Virus record (IMG/VR): IMGVR_UViG_3300009182_000153
Location: 1-37,667 of that record
Reading direction: 5' to 3' (one strand)
DNA from: a virus
Length of the DNA: 37,667 nt
The translations under genes and the position numbers were made by a program. Below, piece by piece: positions 1 to 5,496 of this stretch (position 1 is its first letter; every line of letters begins with the position of its first letter). The notes below the pieces were generated by a model, which was not told the origin of the DNA, made no database searches, and saw only the letters and a program-made list of their open reading frames with translations.

Positions 1-679
1 AACCAGAACCACCAGTATTTGCTTTTGCGAACGCCGCATATGCCATGGCATTGGCAAGATTTGCTTGTATGTAAGAATTAGCAGCCAATGTATTAGCACT
101 ATTAGCTTGGATAAAAGCCGCATTTGCCTGAATATAGGAGTTTGCTGCCAACGTATTGGCTGAATTGGCTTGAATATATGAATTGGCTGCTAGCGTATTG
201 GCTGAATTTGCTTGAATGAAAGAAGAATTAGCCTGAATGTAAGAATTAGCAGCTAACGTATTTGCCGAGTTTGCTTGTATAAAAGAAGCATTAGCTTGAA
301 TATAAGAATTGGCTGCTAGCGTATTGGCTGAATTTGCTTGAATGAAAGCAGCGTTGGCTTGAAGAAAAGAAGCAACAACACTTGCGGCTCCAGCGTTGTT
401 GGCTGCATTAAATGCTGCTTGCGCCAATGAGTTTGCTGTATTGGCTTGTGTGAACGCACCGTTGGCATAAACACCTGCTGAGTTAGCAACATAACTTGGT
501 GTATTAGCCTGAATAAAAGCCGCATTAGCCTGTGCATATGCAACATTGGCTTTTGTAAAAGCACTTGCTGCTACATCTCTTGCTATTGTATCAGTTGATA
601 TCTGTGATGTTGTAACGACAGCTGGGCCTTGTTGATTACCGACTTGTACTTTAATTGTTGATATTGGTCCTGTGGCCAT
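1..679 (-). CDS. Tail fibre protein with ANxA heptad repeats, partial (3' end off the left edge)
   Basis: An open frame runs from ATG at 679 to the window edge (226 codons, no stop), so the C-terminus is missing. Residues 1-40 are a non-repetitive head (MATGPISTIKVQVGNQQGP...) that probably docks the fibre. From about residue 40 the chain is almost only Ala, Asn, Ser, Gln and aromatics in units of the type FIQANSANTLAANSYIQAN. Five copies of SANTLAANSYIQAN start at residues 117, 138, 159, 173 and 194, spaced 21, 21, 14 and 21, all multiples of seven, which fits a trimeric coiled-coil-like fibre shaft. Similar ANxA-rich shafts are common in T4-like phages of aquatic bacteria. The gene follows the 113-residue structural gene by 8 bases in the same direction. 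Function as a tail or side fibre is inferred from composition and context; the receptor-binding tip lies outside the window. Confidence 0.8.
   Translation of the reverse strand, partial: MATGPISTIKVQVGNQQGPAVVTTSQISTDTIARDVAASAFTKANVAYAQANAAFIQANTPSYVANSAGVYANGAFTQANTANSLAQAAFNAANNAGAASVVASFLQANAAFIQANSANTLAANSYIQANASFIQANSANTLAANSYIQANSSFIQANSANTLAANSYIQANSANTLAANSYIQANAAFIQANSANTLAANSYIQANLANAMAYAAFAKANTGGSG
59..331 (-). repeat. 63-base coding repeat (21 residues, three heptads) in the fibre shaft
   Basis: Five copies of a unit encoding SANTLAANSYIQAN plus a variable FIQAN stretch. Spacing is 63 bases, with one shortened 42-base unit, so the reading frame and the heptad phase are always kept. 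Copies differ at third codon positions, so they are diverged rather than freshly duplicated. Confidence 0.8.
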
Positions 680-687
680 ATTATTCC

Positions 688-1029
688 TTAAAATACAGTA
701 ACTTGCGGTAATACATTCACTATTCCTTCTAAAACTCTTGTAATTGTGTTTGCGGAATCTTTGATAGCCACATCATAGACATAACGACCTGCAGCAATAT
801 TGGCTGTGTTTGCAGATGCCAAAGACATATTCAATGTACCTGATGTTGGTGTATTGATTGTAATTGTGAATTGAGCAGTAGCACTGGTAGAATAATATGA
901 CTTTCTCATCTGACTCTTTGCGGTAAAGCCAGTAAGATTATATGGGTCACCATTCACATCATCTAAAGTGATTGATGTGGTGAAGTCTGTGCCTTGTTCT
1001 AAAAATAATTCTTGGTACCCAGCTGCCAT
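688..1029 (-). CDS. Small structural protein, baseplate/fibre-adaptor type
   Basis: 113 residues starting MAAGYQELFLEQGTDF. The N-terminal EQGTDF motif, then alternating beta strands (TSITLDDVNGDPYNLTGF) and the closing RYVYDVAIKD...ITRVLEGIVNV pattern, are typical of small beta-sandwich proteins seen next to tail-fibre genes in T4-like cyanophages, and recall the N-terminal module of siphophage upper baseplate proteins (BppU type). That likeness is from memory of the pattern, not from a search. It sits between a fibre-assembly-like gene and the heptad-repeat fibre. A role as an adaptor between baseplate and fibre is inferred. No signal peptide or membrane segment is visible. Confidence 0.65.
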   Translation of the reverse strand: MAAGYQELFLEQGTDFTTSITLDDVNGDPYNLTGFTAKSQMRKSYYSTSATAQFTITINTPTSGTLNMSLASANTANIAAGRYVYDVAIKDSANTITRVLEGIVNVLPQVTVF

Positions 1030-1072
1030 GGTGGTTTTTTCTTATGAGTTATTATGGTATTTAGTACTCGTT

Positions 1073-1360
1073 TTATCCTTTTGGATATTTAGCCTTGACT
1101 GCCCAGCAGTCTGCAATATACTTATCAATCTGTACTTGGTCACTCTTGACAACACCATCAAGGTAATCAGTGAATGGTGGATATTCACTTTGACGTTTTT
1201 GTGCATAAGTTAATGCAGCAAAAGCAGCTTCTTGTTGTTGTATTCTTAGAGCATCAGCTTCATCATCCGTGATTGGTGTACACTGAGGCAACCAAATTGA
1301 AGCATCATCACCTGCATCAAGCCAATATACTTTATTTTCTGAGTCTTTGAAATGTGGCAT
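1073..1360 (-). CDS. Tail fibre assembly-like small protein (second copy)
   Basis: 95 residues. It shares its plan with the 89-residue protein at 2702-2971: an N-terminal MxHxKxxxNxVxxLD strand, then PITDxEAxALR, LTYAQKRxxEYPP, and a C-terminal xAVKxKYPK. The LTYAQKR...EYPP...DxLD segment is widespread in small genes that follow tail-fibre genes, where they are usually annotated as fibre-assembly or hypothetical proteins. The start has a clear ribosome binding site, AAGGA, inside the stop region of the preceding fibre-tip gene. Expected to help fold or attach the tip protein encoded just upstream (1370-1723); this is inference from pairing. Confidence 0.7.
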   Translation of the reverse strand: MPHFKDSENKVYWLDAGDDASIWLPQCTPITDDEADALRIQQQEAAFAALTYAQKRQSEYPPFTDYLDGVVKSDQVQIDKYIADCWAVKAKYPKG

Positions 1361-1369
1361 GTTTTATCC

Positions 1370-1723
1370 TTAACGAAGTTCGTACCAAGCAGAAATGCCA
1401 CCGCCAGTCCCTGCGTATGTTGCGCTGTATGTAATTCCGGGGGGAACAATTCCAGCAACTGATTGAGATGCGTTAATATTTTGCGGATATGACTGAAAAA
1501 CAGCCAAACTATTGATATTCAAAGTTAAACTCGGTGGCGAACCAGATGACCTAATTGATACATAAATTGGTTTTGACGTACTGTTTGTATATGTTGTGCC
1601 CGCTGTACGTGACGAGGTCAAATCTTGCCACGTTTGTCCATAACCAATAGAATAAGTGTTTGAGCTGGAGTTCTGCACGGTAGCATCACTGAATGTGATT
1701 GTTCCGTCTAATATCATTGTCAT
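1370..1723 (-). CDS. Short tail fibre tip protein (paralogue of the 2981-3370 product)
   Basis: 117 residues. Starts MTMILDGTITFSDATVQ. The second half matches the 129-residue protein at 2981-3370: QTWQ...SRTAGTTY.N.T.KPI.VS.RS, then IVPPG..Y and a C-terminal W(S/Y)ELR. Such short beta-rich chains with a WxELR-type end are typical distal tips of phage fibres and collar-type proteins. It is followed at once by a fibre-assembly-like gene, the same pairing as in the paralogous locus. Probably a receptor-binding tip; specificity cannot be read from the sequence. Confidence 0.65.
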   Translation of the reverse strand: MTMILDGTITFSDATVQNSSSNTYSIGYGQTWQDLTSSRTAGTTYTNSTSKPIYVSIRSSGSPPSLTLNINSLAVFQSYPQNINASQSVAGIVPPGITYSATYAGTGGGISAWYELR

Positions 1724-1757
1724 GATTTATTTCCTTGTGTTTCTAATTTATATAAAT

Positions 1758-1988
1758 TCATGGTAAAACTGATTTAATTTCATCTACTGTTGTAGCAGAA
1801 TCAATTACTGACTGCATTACAGAATACTTTTCTCTGATTACTGCTCTTGCGGCTTCAGCAGCAGTTGTATCAGCACCAGGAATTTGTTTCATAATAACTT
1901 CATCGTATGGTTTAAATTCTTCTGTTCTTGCTGCACGGCGAATGTCATGAGCAATATCTTTTGCTTTAGTAATATTAATAGTAATCAT
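1758..1988 (-). CDS. Small helical protein in the fibre region
   Basis: 76 residues, mostly helical by composition: MITINITKAKDIAHDIRRAARTEEF at the N-terminus and VMQSVIDSATTVDEIKSVLP at the C-terminus. Small proteins of the form xITxxIxKAKxIxxDxxRxAR occur beside tail-fibre genes in many phages and have no settled function. It starts 2 bases after the stop of the 84-residue gene, with AAGGAATAAGC as ribosome binding region. May be a fibre-assembly helper or a piece of the tip complex. Function unknown. Confidence 0.6.
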   Translation of the reverse strand: MITINITKAKDIAHDIRRAARTEEFKPYDEVIMKQIPGADTTAAEAARAVIREKYSVMQSVIDSATTVDEIKSVLP

Positions 1989-1990
1989 GC

Positions 1991-2245
1991 TTATTCCTTA
2001 ACGGCTTGTTCGGCAAACCATGCTTTATGTCCAATGCCTTCTCCATCAGGATTTGAGAAGTCAGCCTCCCATGCCTCAAAAAACATATGTTCTTGTGGTA
2101 GTTGGTTTACATTAATAATATGATATGGTTTACCAGCTGGTACATCTTTGCGAGCTATTTCCTCAATAGATAAGCCGCATTCAGCGGCAGGGCTGACGAC
2201 TGATAACCAGCCTTCATCGTTTGGGTAAATGATTACTTGTGTCAT
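1991..2245 (-). CDS. Small conserved protein of tail-fibre loci
   Basis: 84 residues starting MTQVIIYPNDEGWLSVVSP. The order strand (VIIYPNDEG), IEEIARKDVPAGKPYHIINVNQLP, then FEAWEADFSNPDG is a recognisable pattern of small phage proteins encoded between fibre genes and usually left as hypothetical. It lies between a fibre-tip gene (2255-2698) and the 76-residue helical gene, with minimal spacing, so the three are probably translated as one unit. Molecular function unknown; the location suggests fibre assembly or decoration. Confidence 0.6.
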   Translation of the reverse strand: MTQVIIYPNDEGWLSVVSPAAECGLSIEEIARKDVPAGKPYHIINVNQLPQEHMFFEAWEADFSNPDGEGIGHKAWFAEQAVKE

Positions 2246-2254
2246 GGGTTTTCC

Positions 2255-2698
2255 TTATCTAAAGATTGCTACAGAAATAACGCCAACATCGTAGGGAACC
2301 CCTGTACTTGGAAGAGTAATATTTATCCCCATAGAACCTGTTGCGTATGTTCCTGTACTTGAGACTGCACCGCTTTGATTTATTTGCCCCGAATAATTTG
2401 TATCAGGCATTGCAGTTGTAAAGTTTACCGTATATATTCCAGTTGAAGCTTTTGTAACTGAAGTCACGTTACCCGAACCTCTTATTGTTGACGGTGTTGC
2501 AGTAGTACCGTTAAAGTTTACCCAAGCTCGACAGCCGTATGCAGTAGCGGCAGAACCATAGCCTGAGTTGAAGGCAAAGTCACCATTGGTAGCTGTTGAA
2601 GCTACTGTAGTACCGTTTGTTTGTAATTGTAATGCGCCGCTGGTGTCTGCGGATTGAATTAATCCAGCTGATGTAGAAGCATTTATTGTGACTGCCAT
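2255..2698 (-). CDS. Tail fibre tip protein
   Basis: 147 residues. The N-terminus (MAVTINASTSAGLIQSADTSGALQLQTNG) is a repetitive beta shaft of the kind ending many phage side fibres; the middle has GCRAWVNFNG, a motif common in fibre-tip domains; the C-terminus has YTVNFTTAMPDTNYSGQI and VGVISVAIFR. The RAWVNFNGT...VxxxGxYTVNFTTAMPDTNY combination is frequent in the distal part of environmental phage fibres. It sits between a fibre-assembly-like gene upstream and the 84-residue gene downstream. Likely a receptor-contacting tip with its own short shaft. Confidence 0.75.
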   Translation of the reverse strand: MAVTINASTSAGLIQSADTSGALQLQTNGTTVASTATNGDFAFNSGYGSAATAYGCRAWVNFNGTTATPSTIRGSGNVTSVTKASTGIYTVNFTTAMPDTNYSGQINQSGAVSSTGTYATGSMGINITLPSTGVPYDVGVISVAIFR

Positions 2699-2701
2699 TT
2701 T

Positions 2702-2971
2702 TTAAACCTTTGGATATTTAGATTTTACTGCTTGAACTTTTACCAACATTTCAGCGGCCGCATCGCCGCCTTTCCATAAGGCATCTAGTTGGTCACCTAT
2801 TGGTGGATATTCTGCGGCACGTTTCTGTGCATAAGTAAGTTCAGGTGGTTTTGGTCTTAATGCTTCTGCTTCTTCATCTGTGATTGGCACTGAGCCAGCA
2901 GGAAGTAGATAGAAGAACGAGTCATCATCAAGGAAGTGAACTGAGTTGTCGGGGGCTTTGTAATGTGTCAT
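2702..2971 (-). CDS. Tail fibre assembly-like small protein (first copy)
   Basis: 89 residues: MTHYKAPDNSVHFLDD..., then VPITDEEAEALR, LTYAQKRAAEYPPIGDQLDALWKGG and C-terminal VQAVKSKYPKV. The YPPIGDQLDALWKG segment is a hallmark of small proteins that follow tail-fibre genes in many environmental phages. It is a paralogue of the 1073-1360 product. Its ribosome binding site (AAGGA) overlaps the stop of the upstream fibre-tip gene. Probably an assembly factor or cap for the adjacent tip protein. Confidence 0.7.
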   Translation of the reverse strand: MTHYKAPDNSVHFLDDDSFFYLLPAGSVPITDEEAEALRPKPPELTYAQKRAAEYPPIGDQLDALWKGGDAAAEMLVKVQAVKSKYPKV

Positions 2972-2980
2972 TTGTTTTCC

Positions 2981-3370
2981 TTAACGAAGTTCTGACCAAG
3001 AGCCAGATAAATAAGAACCTGTTATAACATAAGACTGTCCGGGTGGAACAATTGTTACAAGTGGGCCTCTGTTTGATGGGCCTTGATCCGCCCAAACTGT
3101 CTGCACGCCATTAACAGTTATTACGCCGTTAACGCTTACATCTGACCTAACGGATACAAGAATTGGTTTTCCTGTTGTATTGTAGTAAGTTGTTCCAGTT
3201 GAACGACTTGCAGATACGTTTTGCCATGTTTGAGAGAATCCAAGTCCATCACTTTGTAATGCTAATGTTCCAGTATTAGCCTGTAGTGTAAGTGTAGTTG
3301 TGCCGGCCACGGCTGGTGCAGCCAATGTAACTGCGCCACTGGTGTCTCCTGAAATAATAAGTGAACTCAT
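2981..3370 (-). CDS. Short tail fibre tip protein
   Basis: 129 residues. An N-terminal shaft-like stretch (IISGDTSGAVTLAAPAVAG, TTTLTLQANTGTLAL) is followed by a C-terminal domain with FSQTWQNV, GTTYYNTTGKPILVSVRS, IVPPGQSY and the ending GSWSELR. The GDTSGAVTLAAPAVAGTTTL shaft is common in fibre proteins of aquatic phages, and the Q-T-W...SRxxGTTYxNxTxKPI pattern marks a small tip domain shared with the 1370-1723 product. Likely a receptor-binding tip paired with the assembly-like gene downstream at 2702-2971. Confidence 0.7.
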   Translation of the reverse strand: MSSLIISGDTSGAVTLAAPAVAGTTTLTLQANTGTLALQSDGLGFSQTWQNVSASRSTGTTYYNTTGKPILVSVRSDVSVNGVITVNGVQTVWADQGPSNRGPLVTIVPPGQSYVITGSYLSGSWSELR

Positions 3371-3380
3371 AATTTTCCTT

Positions 3381-3638
3381 TTATAGAATAATCCAACGAG
3401 AACCTGTTGGTAAAGTCACAGTTACACCAGTATTTATTGTTATAGGTCCAGCTGACATACCGGATCTACCAGCAGTCATAGTATAATTTGAACTTATTGT
3501 ACCTACAGATTCATATACAGCACCACCACCATAAGCTATGGTAGATGGCAAAAGTGTTCCTGATACATTTGCTGTTGGTATATAACCAGTAGAAGTTGCT
3601 GCTTGTCCTAGTGTTGAAAGGTTTCTTGCTAAACTCAT
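3381..3638 (-). CDS. Short fibre-like protein sharing an N-terminal tag with the collar protein
   Basis: 85 residues. The start MSLARNLSTLGQAATSTGYI resembles MTIVRNFATMAANVSSSGVL of the collar-domain protein at 4874-5452, and both genes start inside the same 48-base repeat at the end of an S74 fibre gene. The rest (TISSNYTMTAGRSGMSAGPITI, then TVTLPTGSRWIIL) is a small beta domain seen at fibre ends. ATG overlaps the TGA stop of the upstream fibre gene (ATGA). Probably a minor tip or spacer attached by the shared N-terminal tag; function is inferred. Confidence 0.65.
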   Translation of the reverse strand: MSLARNLSTLGQAATSTGYIPTANVSGTLLPSTIAYGGGAVYESVGTISSNYTMTAGRSGMSAGPITINTGVTVTLPTGSRWIIL

Positions 3639-3682
3639 TTAATTTGTCCTTTTAATATTTCTACTTCTGATTTTAATTCTTT
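3635..3682 (-). repeat. 48-base direct repeat at a fibre gene junction, copy A
   Basis: Identical over 48 bases to 5449-5496. It encodes the last residues of the S74 domain (KELKSEVEILKGQIK), the TGA stop, the overlapping ATG of the next gene, and its ribosome binding site (AAAAGGA). Because it carries both the end of one fibre and the translation start of the next, it would let fibre-tip genes be exchanged without breaking either. Confidence 0.9.
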
Positions 3683-4861
3683 GATAGCTGCAAAAGCCAA
3701 AGCACAAAGTTTTTCATAGTCAACTGCTAATGAACCATCAGTTCTTGTTCTTGTGGCCAATGGAAATACTGATTGAACATCTTGAGCAATAACACCAAAG
3801 TCAGATTTTTGTATGAAATAACCATCTTCACCACCATGTTCTTGTATATATTCGTCAGTCCAATCAAATAATTTACCACCAATTGCATCAACTTTTTCTA
3901 GTGCATTTGGTATATCTTGTACATTCTCTTTGAATTTCTTATCAGATGAATAGTAAGCAGTAATGTTATTTGTTGCACGAATTTCACCGTTTGCGGATGA
4001 TGCAGCAGTACCAACACCAAGTGAATATATTTGAGTGTTGCCTGTTTGAGTATTAGCTGCTGAAATTGTACCAACAGTAATATTAGGTGTATTGGTTAAA
4101 TTGTTGGCTGTATTAACTGCTAGTGAACCTGGATTAACCCATGTTGGTGCACCAGAACCATTACTTTGTAGTAAATAAGTTGTTGTGCCTACTGCCGTAT
4201 TAGAAGTAGTATTGGCTGCTGATTGATATAACACGGTACCACCTGCACCACCTTGACCACCAGCATATGATGGTGATACATTGTTAACTAATGTTACAGA
4301 ATATGCAAGGAATTCAATAATGTCACCAATTCTTCCAGCTACATTCAAAGTAACACTTGTTCCATCCAAAGCACTGTAATCATCTGAAGGAAGTAAAACG
4401 CCATTGTGATAAACTTGTAGATAACCCAATGTATATGATACAGTAAATACTGATGTAACTGCAGCTAATGTAAATGTTGTTCTTGTGTATGTTGTTGCAC
4501 CAATACCAGCAGAACCACCAGTAATCAACGTAGAAGATACACCAACAATTCTACCATACTTATCTAAGGTAAAAACTGGTGTATGTGTACCATCACCAAT
4601 TGGATTTATAATAGCTGAATCAGAAAGAACGGTCGCCAATCCTAATGAAACAACACCAACAGATGCGTTAGCTGTTAATTGACCAGTATTTGCGTATATA
4701 GATGTGCTTGTAACTGTAACATTTGCAGCTGAAGTTAATCTACCTTGTTGGTCAACTGCAATAACTGGAACTTGATGGCTAGACGATGTAACGCCACCGC
4801 CATATGTTCCTGGTGTTACCGCTGTGTTTGCTAATACCGAGGTACTTACTCTTGTTGTCAT
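3635..4861 (-). CDS. Tail fibre with C-terminal S74 intramolecular chaperone (second copy)
   Basis: 408 residues. A beta-rich fibre body (residues 1-300) is followed by a peptidase S74 (endosialidase-type) chaperone domain at about 306-408. The conserved Ser-Asp is in SSDKKFKEN (Ser306-Asp307), followed by FGVIAQDVQSVFPL and a C-terminal helix ending KELKSEVEILKGQIK. In this family the domain trimerises and folds the fibre, then cuts itself off at that Ser-Asp. The body aligns with residues about 465-901 of the 901-residue fibre (shared GGGVTxSxHQVP, TxTSTSxYAN, TGGSAGIGATTY, YAGGQGGAGG blocks), but it lacks that protein's N-terminal baseplate-binding part. So this looks like a duplicated distal half. 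Attachment may be through the collar protein encoded just upstream. Confidence 0.88.
   Translation of the reverse strand: MTTRVSTSVLANTAVTPGTYGGGVTSSSHQVPVIAVDQQGRLTSAANVTVTSTSIYANTGQLTANASVGVVSLGLATVLSDSAIINPIGDGTHTPVFTLDKYGRIVGVSSTLITGGSAGIGATTYTRTTFTLAAVTSVFTVSYTLGYLQVYHNGVLLPSDDYSALDGTSVTLNVAGRIGDIIEFLAYSVTLVNNVSPSYAGGQGGAGGTVLYQSAANTTSNTAVGTTTYLLQSNGSGAPTWVNPGSLAVNTANNLTNTPNITVGTISAANTQTGNTQIYSLGVGTAASSANGEIRATNNITAYYSSDKKFKENVQDIPNALEKVDAIGGKLFDWTDEYIQEHGGEDGYFIQKSDFGVIAQDVQSVFPLATRTRTDGSLAVDYEKLCALAFAAIKELKSEVEILKGQIK
4124..4294 (-). repeat. 171-base fibre repeat, diverged copy in the second S74 fibre
   Basis: Third, more diverged copy of the unit found twice at 5881-6222. It encodes VSPSYAGGQGGAGGTVLYQS, an AANTTSNTAVG stretch and LLQSNGSGAPTWVNPGS. 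It shows that the two fibre genes share DNA-level ancestry beyond their chaperone domains. Confidence 0.8.
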
Positions 4862-4873
4862 TTAAATTCCTTC

Positions 4874-5452
4874 TTATAGACCGGTTCTAATAATAAAGTG
4901 TATGCCAATATATGGAGGCAAATTTGCATTTGTACCACTTACACCAGCTGTTGCAACAGCTGTGCTTGTGGCAACAGTAATGCCTGTGGTATTTGTACTT
5001 GTGACCGTTAAGTTGTCATTATCAACGTTTCCAACACCAGTGCTACTACCGCCACCGTATCTAGCCGCCGTGTGACTGTGTCCAGGGTCTGTAACAGTTG
5101 ATGTTGATGTGGCTGAGTGGCTGTGGCTTACAACAACCGCATCAGCAGAACCACCAGTTGTATTGGCACTGTATGTGGCACCTGCACCAATAGGCATTCT
5201 ATCTCTAAAACTTGGTAACTTAAATGTGGTTGAACCGTCACCAGCACCAAATGTATCACCAATTACAGAGTACAGTAAAGCATATGTTGTTCTAGATACA
5301 AGAGAACCATCACACAACAAATAACCAGTTGGTGCTGTGCCTGTAGCCCACATTTTTACTTCACCAGTAATGGTTCCTCCATTGAGACCAGAAAGCACAC
5401 CAGATGAACTGACATTGGCTGCCATTGTAGCAAAATTTCTAACTATGGTCAT
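4874..5452 (-). CDS. Tail collar domain protein (gp12-like short-fibre tip)
   Basis: 192 residues. Residues about 28-90 form a phage tail collar domain: GEVKMWATGTAPTGYLLCDG, then YALLYSVIGDTFGAGDGSTTFKLPSFRDRMPIGAG. Two HxH motifs follow, His110-Ser-His112 and His125-Ser-His127, in the same place as the metal-binding histidines of T4 gp12-type receptor domains; the chain ends LPPYIGIHFIIRTGL, as usual in this family. In T4, gp12 binds cell-surface lipopolysaccharide after baseplate rearrangement. Here only the collar and a short N-terminal tag are present, so it is far shorter than T4 gp12 (527 residues) and must attach through another fibre. It overlaps the stop of the 901-residue fibre by four bases (ATGA). 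Confidence 0.9.
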   Translation of the reverse strand: MTIVRNFATMAANVSSSGVLSGLNGGTITGEVKMWATGTAPTGYLLCDGSLVSRTTYALLYSVIGDTFGAGDGSTTFKLPSFRDRMPIGAGATYSANTTGGSADAVVVSHSHSATSTSTVTDPGHSHTAARYGGGSSTGVGNVDNDNLTVTSTNTTGITVATSTAVATAGVSGTNANLPPYIGIHFIIRTGL

Positions 5453-5496
5453 TTAATTTGTCCTTTTAATATTTCTACTTCTGATTTTAATTCTTT
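5449..5496 (-). repeat. 48-base direct repeat at a fibre gene junction, copy B
   Basis: Identical to 3635-3682. It covers the C-terminal helix and TGA stop of the 901-residue fibre plus the ATG and ribosome binding site of the collar gene. Sequence beyond the repeat diverges on both sides at DNA level (GTTAC-type codons differ in the preceding helix), so identity is confined to the junction. Confidence 0.9.

Noticed and set aside
59-331. Regular repeats at the left edge as a possible CRISPR array
   Set aside because: There are no unique spacers; the repeats are in frame, encode heptads and differ mostly at third codon positions.
316-564. 82-codon Leu/Gln/His-rich open frame on the minus strand
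   Set aside because: It is out of frame with the heptad-repeat fibre that spans 1-679; its odd composition comes from reading that repeat in another frame.
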